This document shows, piece by piece, positions 34,070 to 45,742 of a stretch of 64,000 nucleotides of DNA. Origin of the DNA: Pseudoips prasinana (lineage: Eukaryota > Arthropoda > Insecta > Lepidoptera > Nolidae); assembly GCA_951640165.1 (NCBI GenBank), contig OX621240.1:32926713-32990712 (forward strand), given 5' to 3'. The notes under the pieces are model-generated. The model saw only the letters and a list, made by a program, of their open reading frames with translations. It made no database searches and was not told where the DNA came from. Both the position numbers and the translations under genes were made by a program. Positions within the stretch are counted from its first letter, which is position 1; every line of letters starts with the position of its first letter.

Positions 34070-34574
34070 CAAAAATATTGACGGATTGATTAGGATTTTG
34101 TTAGTATGCGAAACCGGGCGGGGTCACTAGTATTTTATATTTATTAATGCAAGAGAGTTGAAATATTTCTCTTCCATTGTATTGGCAACAATATTTGAAG
34201 CAATGATAACATTATTATTGTTGAGTCGTGTTCGTGACTTTGGGTCAGCCAATATCGATTGGCTAGCGGTTGAATTACGTACAGTTATCGTGTTTATTGC
34301 CTTGGAGCAATTGTGCGCTTTACTTGCCATATTTGAATGATTTTTAGTACCTGTGTGCATGATAAATGTGAAGGAATATAATAAATACTTATGTCAATAA
34401 TTTTATGGGTATTATGTATAGACGGTGATCTTATACTCCTACTCTAACGCTAGCGTGTTCAAGAGTTCCTGTGTACAAACCTGGGTTAAGCCAAGAAGTG
34501 ATTTTGTGATAAGAAAATCAGAAAATAAAATAAGATGATTTCAGCTAAGAAAATTTCTTAGTATCAGCCCAAAG

Positions 34575-34795
34575 TCTGGGACTTGGCGGTATGACATCCT
34601 CGTGCCTCGGAGAGCCCGTAGAGCTGTCGGTTCTGTAACTGAACTCTTTCCGGTCGTGTCGGTTCTATTCGTCCCATCGCATCATATTGAAGAGTAATGG
34701 AATAGAAAGTGCCGCTGTGTTTGTCCACACAAACTATAATATACTTACCACCACCACGCAGATGGCTAGTCTCCATGGAGGCGAAATAAATTCGA
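34575..34795 (-). repeat. Dispersed repeat, probably LINE/SINE 3' segment
   Basis: A moderately GC-rich segment in AT-rich flanks. Reverse reading gives ctagccatctgcgtggtggt and ctacgggctctccgaggcac, which I associate with 3' UTRs of lepidopteran retroelements. Assignment is from memory and tentative. Confidence 0.35.
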
Positions 34796-34866
34796 CCAGG
34801 AGTACATTACATAATTAAAATAATAAACAGTGCCCTTAGTCCTATGCAATACCAACAGTACAAATA

Positions 34867-35643
34867 TTGAATATCCTTACATTTATTTATAATAGGTCAT
34901 ATGGACTGCAAATAAATACATCAAAAACGCAAGTCATTGTTGTTGGTAGCTCCAGAAAGATTTCTATGGTAGACTGGTCGCTTGTACCACAGGTGCGCTT
35001 TAATGGTTCAGTCATACCGCTCTCGAAGACGGTAAAAAACCTTGGTATACATATTGATACCACGTTATCCTGGGGCTCGCAGGTTAAAGAAGTTAGTCGA
35101 AAAATGTTTGCTTCCGCTGGGTCACTTAGACGACTTCGTAATTTTTTTCCGACCGCCACCAAGATTGCGCTAGCCCATTCCCTTCTCCTACCGATTTTAG
35201 ACTACGCTGATGCCAGCTATCTCGATATCACGGAGGACCAATTAAACAAACTTGAGAGGCTCCAAAATTTTTGTATTCGTTTCATATTTGGTTTGCGTAA
35301 ATATGATCATGTTTCCGAATTTCGTGCAAAACTCAAGTGGCTACCTATACGACTTCGCCGGAATGCTCACATTGTTTCTCTTCTATATAGTATATTGTTC
35401 AATCCAGCTACTCCGACTTACTTAAAGGAACGTTTTGAGTTCCTCCACGAGACACATTCGAGGTTGCTGAGATCATCGAAAAATTTACGAATCAAGATAC
35501 CAATGCACTCCACAAAATTTTTAGACCATTTCTTTTCCGTACAAGCTGCCCGATTGTGGAATGCTTTGCCAGAGACAGTGAGAGGTGCTCAGTCACTGGA
35601 CATTTTTAAGAAAATGGTGAAGAGTTACTATCTTTCTCTTTAA
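34867..35643 (+). pseudogene. LINE reverse transcriptase, C-terminal fragment
   Basis: 258 codons without interruption, but lacking the catalytic palm. The first family-like block is YGLQINTSKTQVIVVGSS at about residues 13-30 (the segment after the FADD motif), then LGIHIDTTLSWGSQV (thumb), the LLLPILDYADASY and LNKLERLQNFCIRFIFG segments, and a C-terminal FFSVQAARLWNALPETVR block that ends many CR1/Jockey-group ORF2 proteins. The truncation is typical of aborted target-primed reverse transcription. The first dozen residues are probably flanking sequence. Confidence 0.85.
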
Positions 35644-35683
35644 CGTTAAATTACTGTATATCTTATTCTCCTATGAGCTGCCG

Positions 35684-35718
<35 letters not shown>

Positions 35719-35990
35719 TTATTTATTTATTGTTAAAAGTACCCATGGTACAAAAACCACAAAAAAATCACAAAAAAAGAAAATAATCAAAAAAAAATAA
35801 TCCTTTCTGCTAATTATGCCAACAAATACCCAAATGCCTTTTCTTTACTCCTGGATGGTCCATTCAACGGTTGCCTGGAAGAGATCGCACTTAGCGATAA
35901 GGCCGCCATTTATACAATCTTAACATACTCAAAGTTCTTATTATGTATTATTTTTTGGTGTACAATAAAGAGTTACTTACTTACTTATAA
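34867..35990 (+). mobile_element. 5'-truncated CR1/Jockey-group LINE with (TTAC)n tail
   Basis: It contains the C-terminal third of a reverse transcriptase ORF (34,867-35,643), then a 3' UTR with a (TA)n run at 35,684-35,710 and a gttacttacttacttata end. A tetranucleotide repeat tail instead of poly(A) is typical of CR1-like LINEs. Confidence 0.75.
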
Positions 35991-36071
35991 CATAGTCCCT
36001 TCATTTTCTTGGAAAACCTTTAACTTCTATTTCCATTAGTGCTAGTGTAATATTCGCACCATATAAAAGCA

Positions 36072-36230
36072 CTCATCAAGTGACCCGCGATATAAAGCAC
36101 GGTCCGCGGAATGTTATTAGATGGGTGACCGTCAAATTGGTTTAATTTATCAGTGTCTCCGTCCTTCGGGGGTCACGTTAAACTGTCAGAGGCCTACTGA
36201 ACGGCTTTAACAATGTTGACACTAAGGTAA
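36072..36230 (+). mobile_element. 5S-rRNA-like SINE, + copy
   Basis: The head has TAAAGCAC then TTAGATGGGTGACCG, like box A and box C of the 5S rRNA internal promoter (GTTAAGCA and TTGGATGGGTGACCG). The body follows: tccttcgggggtcacgttaa, ctgtcagaggcctactga, ending gacactaaggtaa. Bodies of the same family lie in reverse at 43,428, 47,211, 53,600 and 59,572. Confidence 0.65.
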
Positions 36231-36304
36231 AGAAAGAATATTAGTAACTGGTAAAGCATCTAGACAAAATTGGCAGATAAGGCGAGGTCCAAACTCAAAA
36301 TTTG

Positions 36305-36525
36305 ACGGGCCTGTTGGCGTTCGTTGGAGTTCGATTCCCACCCGGGACAGATATTTGTGTGCATGAATATGTCTGTTTGTCCTGAGTCTGGGTGTAAATT
36401 ATCTATATAAGTATTTATTTACAAAAGGAAAGTAGTAGTTATCTGGTTTTCATAGTACAAGCTTTGCTTAGTTTGGGATCAGATGGCCGTGTGTGAATAA
36501 TATCCCAGGATATTATTATTATAAT
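36305..36525 (+). mobile_element. tRNA-derived SINE
   Basis: Part of the head (ggcctgttggcg) and the T-arm GTTCGATTCCCACCC are present, then the body with atatttgtgtgcatgaatat, ending gggatcagatggccgtgtgt and (ATT)n. The anticodon-arm equivalent is deleted. Confidence 0.85.
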
Positions 36526-37068
36526 AAAATTAAATGTATTATTTCCTTATTATTAATTTGTATTACTCTTACTTTCTATACTAAGGAAATAGGCATTATA
36601 TTAAATAGTTTAATCCTTAGCTATTGTGTGGTTCTTGGCTTGACGTCTGTCTCGATCTCATTTTCCTGTTGATTCATTGCTTACGTGATTCAGTCTATAT
36701 GCCTATTTCAATATGGACCAATAATTTCGGTCTGCGTCGATCGGTCTAGAAATTGGGACATATAATTTACCATATTGGAATAGACATGTGGTTAATCAAT
36801 AGTCTAGTTGCCTTCGTACTTGATTACTATGCTGTTCAACCGTATCTTTACGTTCAGTCCATCAGGAAGATTTAAGGGCATTGAAATATCTAACAGAGAA
36901 CGGACAGCAGGGTCTCTCTGCCTACTATGACCATCATACTGCGATCGCTAACATATCGCTCCAAATGATGGACACAACTTCATTGAGGAAATCTTAGAGG
37001 CCTTTCCCCAGCAGTCTTTTGACTTCATTCGGCTGACATGATACATTTGATAAAATAAATACTTCTCA

Positions 37069-37276
37069 TCTAGGTATACTTGGTGATAAGCAACCCGTGT
37101 ATGTAACGGAACATTTAACGCCTGAAAATAAAAAATTACACGCAGCAGCTCGTCAACTCATTAAGGAAAAACAATATAATTCAGCATGGGTACGGAATAG
37201 TCGCATTTTCATACGTAAAGAAATAAATTCCCCCACAATACTTGTTAAAGACTTAGATCATTTGAAAACTTTGTAA
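37069..37276 (+). pseudogene. ORF1 C-terminal fragment, baculovirus FP25K-like domain
   Basis: About 68 codons before TAA contain EHLTPENKKLHAAARQL, then SAWVRNSRIFIRK and a closing VKDLDHLKTL. The pattern E-x-L-T-x-x-N/K-x-L-...-A-R, W-V-x-N/D-G/S-x-I-x-x-R-K is the FP25K-like domain found both in baculovirus FP proteins and in ORF1 of several insect LINEs. Here it is in the LINE position, directly upstream of ORF2 on the same strand, so it is retroelement ORF1. The upstream part is missing. Confidence 0.75.
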
Positions 37277-37321
37277 GTAAAATATTAATTATAATAATGC
37301 TGCACGTTAAAAAAAATGTAA

Positions 37322-40191
37322 TATCAAATAAAATTCAATTTAAGAATTTTTTATCAAAATGTTAGAGGCCTTAGAACAAAAACAGAAAATTGCTATATAT
37401 CGTTACTGAGCCAAAATTATGATGTAGTTGTCTTATGCGAAACCTGGTTAAATAGTAGTGTGTATGACTATGAAATTATAGACCAGCGATACAACATTTT
37501 TAGGCGTGATCGTGCATCAACACTCTCTGCTGCCACGAAAAAAGACGGCGGTGGCATTTTGATAGCTGTCCTAAAACGTTATGAAGTTCTTCGAAAATCC
37601 AGATGGGAGTCGAGATGTGAGGATCTATGGATTACGATAAAAACTAATACTGGTTACATTAATATTTGTGCAGTGTATATCCCTCCACCGCTTAAATTAG
37701 ATTATATTGATTCTTTTTTGAAAAATACTTCTAATGTTATACAAAACAAAGTATCGAGCTCCTCACAAACTCTAATTGTAGGCGATTTTAATTTATCAGA
37801 AGTTGAATGGATATGGAATCCAGAAACAGTCAGTTTAGTAAATACAACTACCTCTAATAATCTAGTCAATCGCATTTTGGATACCATTGCATTTAATGGT
37901 CTATGCCAATGTAATAACGTCACCAATGCAAACAGTCGAATGCTGGATTTAGTATTTTGTAATTCTCCTTCACACACAAATGTGCGTGGAGCGCAAACGA
38001 GTATTGAAACAAAAGATTTTCACCATCCTAGTATTGAGATAAATTAAAAAAAAACAAATAATGGACCCCTGAAAACGAAAAGACACCTTAAATACAATTT
38101 TTTTATGGCCGACTATTGTTTAATAAATGAAGAACTTGCAAAAATCGATTGGAATAACGTATGGAAGGATGTAGATCACGTTGATGACATGCTTGACATT
38201 TTTTACGACATTTTAAATCCAATCATCTTCAAATATACACCTATGCGCAACAGTTGCAATGAAAAGTATCCAATGTGGTTCAGTTCGTCATTACTCAAAG
38301 CCCTTCAAGAAAAAAATAAATATCACTCAAAATATAAAAAATATGGCAACCCGGTTGATAAAGCAACATTTAATCTCCTAAGGACAAGATGTGACGAAAT
38401 GATAAAATATTGTTACAATAACTTTAAACAAAAAGCAGGCGAAAATCTTCGTAAGTGTCCTAAATATTTCTGGAAATACTTAAAATCCCAAAAAACATGC
38501 AGTTCAACTATTCCGAGTGAAATGCGTTTAGATGACACATTTGTTAAGGGCGGCAAGGAAATTTTGGAAATTTTCAGTCCATTTATAATTCACATGTTTT
38601 AACACCAGCTCTAAATAATTCAAGATTAAATAATGTTGAACATTTTGCCATTCATAATTGCATAATATCTGACGAGATGGTTCTTAGAACTCTAAAAGAT
38701 CTAGACAGTGAAAAGGGAGCAGGACCTGACGGACTCCCACCGATTCTGCTTAAAACTTGTGCTGATCTGTTACACATTCCTCTTGCAATAATTTTCCGTA
38801 AATCTATGAAATCGGGTGTTTTCCCTTCAGCATGGAAATTGGCTCATACAACACCCATATTCAAATCGGGCGAACCAGATGTTATCTCTAACTATCGACC
38901 TATTTCTATTCTATCTACCCCTGGGAAGGTTTTCGAGTCATTGGTCCAAAGGAAAATTCTCTCGCATATTGTCACCAAGATTAATAATAATCAACATGGC
39001 TTCTTGCCACATAAATCTACTACCACCAACTTAATAGAATTTGTAACGGATATTTCGGAAGCTTTGGACGACAATAAAGAAGTCCATGCTATTTATACGG
39101 ACTTCCGGAAGGCGTTTGATTTGGTAAATCACTCGATACTTCTTGAAAAGCTCTCCTCAATGGGCATTCATGGTTCCTTACTGAGGTGGTGCCAGTCATA
39201 TCTTTTAAATCGTTCACAACTAGTATCAGTTTGCGGATATAAATCTTACCAGTTTTTAGCTCCAACAGGTGTACCGCAAGGATCACATTTGGGTCCCCTT
39301 TTCTTTTTAATTTTCATTAACGACCTTGCCCATACCATTACAAGTAATTTTAAAATGTACGCAGATGATTTAAAGATCTACAGAAGTATATTAAGTGCCA
39401 ATGATATGCAATGTTTACAAGCTGACATTAAAAAAGTAGAGAACTGGTGCGTGTCAAATTGCATGACTTTAAATCCGGACAAATGCTTTTATATAAAATT
39501 TTCACGAAAAAAGAAACCTTTTGTTGGTGTCTATAAAATAGAAGATAAAATTATAAAAGAAGTTTCTGTCATTCGTGACTTAGGGGTGTTATTATATTCC
39601 GCTTTGACTTTTAGATTTCATATAGACGAAATAACAAAAAAAGCATCAAAACTTTCAGGGTTTATTGGACGTCAGTTGAGAATTTTTCAGAATCCGACAC
39701 TAACAATTGTCATTTTCAACACCATAGTACGCAGTTTACTCGAATATTGCTGCAATGTTTGGAGCCCGGGATATCAGGTCCATTCAGACCGAATCGAACA
39801 AATCCAAAAGAGGTTTATGTATCATATAGCATACACTGATCACAAGTGCCGCACTCTACCATCGTATCAAGACAGGCTAAAGTACTACAAAGTTACTTCC
39901 CTACACTCGCGCAGGAGAGCCTCTGATGTAACAATTATGTTTAAAGTCATTAATGGTTTAATTGACACCCCAAGCATTCTTGAACGCATATGTTTTTCGA
40001 TTCCTCGTCAGGGGAGCAGGTTGTGCAACAGAAAAACATTCTGCTTACCACTTTCCAGAACCAATATTGGTACACATTCACCCATATACCGCATGGCCAA
40101 AATTTGTAATGCACTGCAAAATGAATTTGACATATTTAATTGTTCTATCGCCTCACTAAAGAAAATACTTAAAAATTTAGATAAACTATAA
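37322..40191 (+). pseudogene. LINE ORF2: endonuclease and reverse transcriptase, two disruptions
   Basis: The apurinic-type endonuclease begins with YQNVRGLRTK (about 37,349), then LCETWLN, DGGGILIAV, EDLWI, AVYIPP and GDFNLSEVEW. The usual SDHxP end reads KDFHHPSIEI. An in-frame TAA at 38,045-38,047 interrupts the linker; the same frame resumes at KKTNNG. A frameshift near 38,580-38,590 follows EILEIFS, after which YNSHVLTPALNN leads into the polymerase: GAGPDGLPP, NYRPISIL, HGFLPHKST, DFRKAFDLVNH, PTGVPQGSHLGP and the catalytic YADD at 39,358-39,369. A thumb and a C-terminal RMAKICNAL block follow to 40,191. No RNase H domain is visible. It would have made the reverse transcriptase for target-primed insertion; as read it cannot. 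No ATG opens the endonuclease frame, so the true start is unclear. Confidence 0.9.
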
Positions 40192-40424
40192 AACACTAAG
40201 TAAATAAAAGTCAATTAGTAATTTATTTAAATTATTTTGTATAAGTATTTAAAGTACTTTTAATTTAGAATTTAGTTTAAGTTTTGTTTAGGTATGTTAA
40301 TTTATATTATGCATGCTGTGTCTGCATCTAGAAGGGTATAGACTCTTGCTGTATCTCTAAATACTGTTTGTTTTATACTTTTATATGTAACATGTCTGTA
40401 TCCAGTTTTGTAGACCAATAAACG

Positions 40425-40462
<38 letters not shown>

Positions 40463-40739
40463 CGACCGATTACCAATGCTATGCTGCTCCAGCAAATTGA
40501 GCAATGATAAGTTGCGCATCGTACCGCGATCTCAGTGCATTGTCGGACAGCGAGCTGCGAGTATTCATTCGTAATCATTCCATTATTGCGAGTAAATCAA
40601 TCATAGTTATAAAACAATAGTACCTTAAATTCCTTTTCGGTGATTGTTATAAGCCATAACCTTAGGTCACGTCCCCCACAATGGTTTTACATCGCGAATG
40701 TTATAAAACTATATAAATGTCGAATGAATATGTTTCCTG

Positions 40740-41045
40740 ACAGCTGCAAGACTTGATGGGCCCACCACTTCAGCTACCGCGCGAATTGACATTAAGTCAG
40801 CCCTATGACGTCCACCGCTGGACAAAGACCTTCCCAAAAGATTACCACAATGGAGTTGTGTTCATAATTTGGAGGAATAATAATAATAATCGCCACGCTT
40901 GGCGATCGCAGTATGATGGTCATAGTACACAGAGGAAACGCTGCTGCCCGTTCTCTGGGAGATATAACCTCGGGTCGACTTCTACGCCCCCCACGGGATT
41001 AAATGGGATGGCGATGTTCTATGCCATTAGCAACCCTGCAATAGC
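40740..41045 (+). repeat. Dispersed lepidopteran repeat (GACGTCCACCGCTGGACAAA core)
   Basis: It contains gacgtccaccgctggacaaa, a cacaatgg segment, tcgcagtatgatggtcatag and cgctgcccgttctctgggag, then ggtcgacttctacgcccccc. The same order occurs at 62,805-63,025 (+), partly at 53,150-53,235 (+) and in reverse at 42,500-42,620. It is probably a SINE or LINE 3' region. The open frame across it is not a gene. Confidence 0.7.
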
Positions 41046-41340
41046 GCGATTCGCAAATAATAAAAAAAGAAATGGAATCGTATATTCCCTCGCATTTCAT
41101 ACTCTAATAAATAATCGAGTATAGTTTGAAAAGGATTTGTATGCTAAAGTCCGGAGTATATCAAAGTTAGTCTATGTGATGTCGTTTGATTACTATAAAA
41201 CTTTATAAGGCTATACACACGCGATAGAGCGATGGTCTTTATCGATTTATTTACCTTTGTGGCGTTTTCTAGGAATATATGTCCTTATAAATGATAGATA
41301 GAGTCGATAAAATGTGATTTACTATGAATGTATTCAGTAT

Positions 41341-42285
41341 AATTTAGTAGGATATTTACCCGATCGGCGCAATAAATATCGGCTGTTTTTTAGTCAGTTT
41401 CGAACTTAGTGGTATAGTCAACAAAGATATACCTGTTGACTGCAGGTGTGCCGCTGTGGTTGTGGTAGTTGCTTCGCTACTATCTCATATTTTGGGTTAG
41501 ATCGCCGGACAGGACAACTATTTATGTGATCCATAAATTGTTGTACTGAATTTAGTAGGATATTTACCAGGTCGACGTAATAAATATTGGCTTTTTTAAT
41601 CAGTTTCGAACTTAGTGGTACAGTCACTAAAGATATACCTGTTGACTGCAGGTATACCTATGTGGTTGAGGTAGTAGGTTCGCTACTATCTCATATTTTG
41701 GTTTAGATCGCCGGACAGGACCACTATTTATGTGATCCATAAATTGTTGTTGTGAATTTAGTAGGATATTTACCAAGTCGACGTAATAAATATTGGCTGT
41801 TTTTTAGTCAGTTTCGAACTTAGTGGTACAGTCACCAAAGAGATACCTGTTGACTGCAGGTGTACCTATTTGGTTGAGGTAGCAGGTTCGCTACTATCTC
41901 ATATTCTGGGTTAGATTGCCGGACAGGACAACTATTTATGTGATCCATAAATTGTTGTTCTGAATTTAGTAGGATATTTACCAGGTCGACGTAATAAATA
42001 TCGGCTGTTTTTTAGTCAGTTTCGAACGTAGAGGTACAGTCACTAAAGATATGCCTGTTGACTCTACATGTGTGCCACGGTGGTTAAGGTAGTTCCTTCG
42101 CTACTACGTTTTAGGTTCGATCGCCGGACAGAACAACTATTTATGTGACCCATAAATGGTGGTTCTGAGTGTGGGTGTGCTTTGATTCCGTTTATAACAT
42201 GTTTGTAAAAGTATCAAGCGATACAAGGATTTATTTCCCTACTTTGGGCTGTGTATTTTTTTTACAAGACACTTGATGCGTGTAC
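41341..42285 (+). repeat. ~207-bp tandem array (4 units) built from a SINE-like unit
   Basis: Units start at 41,341, 41,549, 41,755 and 41,963 with aatttagtaggatatttacc. Each contains a tRNA-like stretch (taggttcgctactatctcat then gggttagatcgccgga) and ends ggacaactatttatgtgatc, cataaattgttgttctga. The last unit continues to about 42,285 into tgggtgtgctttgattcc and a further body also seen at 52,540-52,670. So a SINE head plus flank was multiplied fourfold and only the last unit keeps the 3' body. Confidence 0.9.
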
Positions 42286-42499
42286 AATAAAAACTATACA
42301 ATAGTAATTAAATGATTGAGTTAACCATCACACCAGTATTATTTCCTTTAAATTGTATTCATATAATAAATTCATAGAAAAGCTTTGTCATAATTACGTA
42401 AGTGAATGAACAATATAACAATACTAAAACCGTCCTATTCTATATAAACAAGATATAACTTAAATAACAAAATAACGAACCGGAAGACGCAGCGTGGGC

Positions 42500-42625
42500 A
42501 GGCCTCCTAAAATGGACTGATGATTAGTTAGGGTCGCTGGAAGCCGCTGAATGCGAGTAGCGCAAGACCCGCAATTGTGGAGACCTTTGTCCAGCAGTGG
42601 GCCTCTTTCGGCTCATATGATGACG
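42500..42625 (-). repeat. Dispersed repeat, reverse copy of the 40,740 family
   Basis: Reverse reading gives agccgaaagaggcccactgc then tggacaaaggtctccac, matching the core of the 40,740 and 62,805 copies. A (GAT)n-like run (gatgacgatgatgatgat) follows on the right. Confidence 0.65.
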
Positions 42626-43130
42626 ATGATGATGATAACATGAATGGTGGTGAAAATTTTAAGAACATAAATTACTCTTTAAACGAATTAAATTTAAAGG
42701 AAATCTGTCTCAAAATTTTGGCTTTTTTCATTAATGTGGCCGTATTTTGTTCAAACAATTAATATATGTTGCACACATTCAACTACAGCCCACCAAACTT
42801 TCTACACAAATTACCGATAAAACATTCAAACAATAAATAAAAATATTGTTAGATAATCTTAGTGCTGTTTTATGATATACTTCCCGTACTTAATAGAAAC
42901 GAAGAATTCCTTCTATGTATAGCTCGAGACTAGAGATTGCTCCATACATGGGTAACTGGAACAAGTTCATCCTATAAAAAGAGACAATCTACTTTGCTCA
43001 TGGTGGACTTGTCGATGAGTCATTTAAACAGCTTTCGATGCGGTCTAGGTTACGATGTGAACTGCGTATTTGTATTTGGGACAAAAATACAATCTTGAAT
43101 TGTATGTTTTTTTTATCCTTATATCCTTTT

Positions 43131-43205
43131 GCGGGGATCGAAACCGGAAACGAGAGGACGCTGAGGTTAGTTAGTTAGGCGATTGATTTCTGCACTTAGC
43201 CTTCT
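43131..43205 (-). mobile_element. tRNA-like SINE head fragment, minus strand
   Basis: In reverse it has a B-box-like CGTTTCCGGTTTCGATCCC and an A-box-like region near the right end. It is similar to the heads at 29,745-29,815 and 6,073-6,155. Confidence 0.45.
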
Positions 43206-43427
43206 GATTGGCCCATTGTGCGTGAACTTATTTCGCTACTGTGGTCCGAGTAGCGAAATAAGATTCAGTTCCATCCAGGAGTCCAAGAGTGTACGTGTGC
43301 CGATGTTTCTTCAGATTCGCCGCAGATGACGCCAATCTTGAAGAGGTGTTGGTTGGACGCGGATGCCGTAGCTAAGCGACTTACATATTCACTTCACCAC
43401 ACGTCTGATAAATTTTAATTACTTACT

Positions 43428-43628
43428 TATCGTATGGGTAGTGGTTACCCTAGTGTCAGAGTAGTTCAAGCCGGCTAGTAGGCCTCTGGCCATCTTGGGA
43501 CCGACAGCTTAATGCGCCCTCCGAAGCACGGAGTCGTTCAAAAATTCAACCACTTTGGCGGTCACTCGTCTATGGAATGACCGCGAGCCTAGGTGCTTAA
43601 CCTCGCCGATCACTTACGGACCGGTGAG
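43428..43628 (-). mobile_element. 5S-rRNA-like SINE, best preserved copy
   Basis: In reverse the head reads CTCACCGGTCCGTAAG, TGATCGGCGAGGTTAAGCAC, then GTCATTCCATAGACG, AGTGACCGCC. Against 5S rRNA the matches lie in order at CCGATCACCGAAGTTAAGCA (box A) and GGATGGGTGACCGCC (box C), at about the spacing of the 5S gene. The body carries ccgtgcttcggagggcgcat, taagctgtcggtccc and ends gggtaaccactacccatacg. This is the only copy where the whole promoter-like head is easily aligned. Confidence 0.7.
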
Positions 43629-44325
43629 AATATTTAGCTACTATTATCATTTTTATTATATGAAGTCGCTGTCGACATTTGTTATGTGTTGTATTCAAAT
43701 CCCCGCAGTACGTAACAGGATACGAGCTTCAGTCAGTGCCAATCATATTTACTCCTTAAAGGGACATTCGCATTAATATTCTCATCTCCAATTAGATTAC
43801 AATTAAAGGCGCCGCCGCCGCCGCAGCATTACAAACGTCACAATTAAATGGCGGCGTTCTCTCAATTATTAAGAGACGCGTCGCGTGACATTATTCATCT
43901 TGTACTATAGGTACTAAGTGTAATAACAGATTAATGCATATGCGTTAGCTCTTTATTGGTATAAAGGATTCAACTCTATTCGGATTAAAATTATTAAGGC
44001 CTGTGGATATAATTACCATTCTCCGTAGTAAATCATTCACTTTGGGAACTCTTTTTCAATTGAGATCTCTTCTCAGTTGGGGCGCATTGGATCCGGTGGT
44101 AGCATTAAAGCGCGACCGTCGTTATAAACACAAGGTCCGCCATAATAAAAATACCTTAATATGGACAGAACCACTCAGACAATATGTAGTAAAAATATAG
44201 CTAAAACTATAAATTTCGTTAATTAAACATAATCTCTTTGACAATAACTTACAAGCTAGCTAAATATCATTGCTATTATGAGACTGCGCTCAAGACCTCC
44301 ATGAACTTATCCCTCCCTCCTTCCC
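43629..44325. other. Stretch without recognisable gene; short GC-rich patch
   Basis: A (GCC)n-type patch gcgccgccgccgccgc at 43,809-43,824 and a gcggcgttc patch nearby sit in AT-rich sequence with a palindromic gagacgcgtcgcgtg. It could be a conserved non-coding element; no coding evidence. Confidence 0.4.
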
Positions 44326-44329
44326 CCTT

Positions 44330-44590
44330 TTTTCATCGGACTACTAGGCGTCGGGAGGGTTTTCACCGCTTTGCTTCCTCGTTTAACATACGCACGGCTA
44401 AGCAGTGAAACACCCTCCCGAACGACGTGTTTCCAGACTTCGGGAACATGGGTTCCCGACATACAACATGGGTTAATTCAAGGCTAGAGTGAACAGGCAT
44501 CTTATGGGTACGCGCGGTCCATCTTTAACCACATCTTCACTTACCATCAGGTGAGATCGTGGTCAAGCGCAAACCCATTCAGCATAAAAA
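44330..44590 (+). mobile_element. LINE 3' tail fragment, related to the 24,000 copy
   Basis: It contains gaacatgggttcccgacata, gcatcttatgggtacgcgcg and cttaccatcaggtgagatcg, the last shared with LINE tails at 24,000 and 45,945, ending in an A-rich run. No coding part. Confidence 0.55.
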
Positions 44591-45148
44591 AATATATAAA
44601 ATAAATTTTATAAATGTTTTCTACAATCCGTGTACCTAAATATCTATGTAACTAGAAATAAGTTTATATACTTAATTATATTACTACAAACATGTTCTGA
44701 CTATTTAAAAGCGCTTTTTTAAAGTCTACGTGAATAACAACCTTTTCTATTTTATTTTTATAATTATTTTAAAAATGTTTTCATACTGAGTGATGGTCAT
44801 ACTGAATAGTGTATTATCTACACTATTTTCATTGTTGTGTACATTTAAATTTGAATGGTAACAAAAGCCTGTATATTGTAAATGTATTCGATGATGTGTG
44901 GCGTCATCTGCACGCATGTTTACAGGCGACTGCTGAGGTTGTTGTACCTATAATTCTAGCCGTTGTAGCGAATATCAATACGTTCAAAAACTTACCTTAA
45001 ATTAACAAAGTCTACGCTGACATTTCATTGTAACAAAAGTCAAAGAGCTGTTAAAACTACTTATTATGGGGAGCCTAAGAAATAGCCTAGGATCTAAAAT
45101 ATGATGGCCCCCTTTAACTTTAGAAATGAGCATAGATTATTACTGAAA

Positions 45149-45404
45149 TGTACAGACGCCAGAACATCCAGCGACCCCAATCTGTCAAATTTCTTTTATA
45201 GATTTTCAACTTTATCACAAAAGCGTAGGGTTCACTTCCAATTAAAAGTGAACCTTATGCTTATGTGATAAATTTTCAACTTTATCACAAAAGCATAGGG
45301 TTCACTTCCAATTAAAAGTGAACCTTATGCTTTTGTGATAAAGTTGAAAATCTATAAATGAAATTTGACAGATTGGGGTAACTGAATGTGCTGGCGTCTG
45401 TACA
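45149..45404. mobile_element. MITE family A, copy 3, with doubled internal hairpin
   Basis: The ends match copies 1 and 2 (TGTACAGACGCC, right-end complement GGCGTCTGTACA). The interior consists of two successive inverted units, each with ttttcaactttatcacaaaa, then ttcacttccaattaaaagtg, then its complement. The element is therefore 256 bp instead of about 140 bp, an internal tandem duplication of the palindrome centre. Confidence 0.92.
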
Positions 45405-45474
45405 ATGACTAGTTGTGGTGTTGAATGAACCGTTCCCCAATTCGACGTTGTAATCTTCAAATTAATGGACGGTA

Positions 45475-45742
45475 TATAATATCCTGGGACATTATTTACA
45501 CACGGCCATCTGATCATAAACTAAGCAGAGCTTGTACTATAGAAACCAGATAACTGATATACTACATGTACTACTTTTCTTTTGTAAATACATACTTTTA
45601 TATATATAATTACACCCTGACTCCGGACAAACATACATGTTCATGCACACAAATATCTGTCCTGGGTGGGAGTCGAACCCACGACCAGCGGCAAGGAAAG
45701 GCGTGAAAGGCAAGTATGTACCAACCACGTCAACCAGCCCGT
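45475..45742 (-). mobile_element. tRNA-derived SINE, full-length, minus strand
   Basis: The tail complement (atcctgggacattatttaca) through to the head (aaccacgtcaaccagccc) is complete; the T-arm reads GTGGGTTCGACTCCCAC in reverse with a perfect 5-bp stem. An extra repeat, ggcaaggaaaggcgtgaaag, indicates a small duplication in the anticodon-arm region. Confidence 0.87.

Larger units (their letters stand above)
37069..40460 (+). mobile_element. Jockey/CR1-group LINE with FP25K-like ORF1 remnant and poly(A)
   Basis: A 5'-truncated non-LTR retrotransposon: the ORF1 C-terminus ends at 37,276, the ORF2 endonuclease starts near 37,322, the reverse transcriptase ends at 40,191, AATAAA lies at 40,417, and a 36-base A run spans 40,425-40,460. 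The length and pure A-tail suggest fairly recent insertion; ORF2 nevertheless has one nonsense codon and one frameshift. Confidence 0.88.

Noticed and set aside
40753..41124. 123-codon frame as a gene
   Set aside because: It is the translation of a dispersed repeat found in at least three other places in the window.
43809..43824. (GCC)n run as a coding alanine or proline repeat
   Set aside because: No open frame with splice sites or domain context surrounds it.
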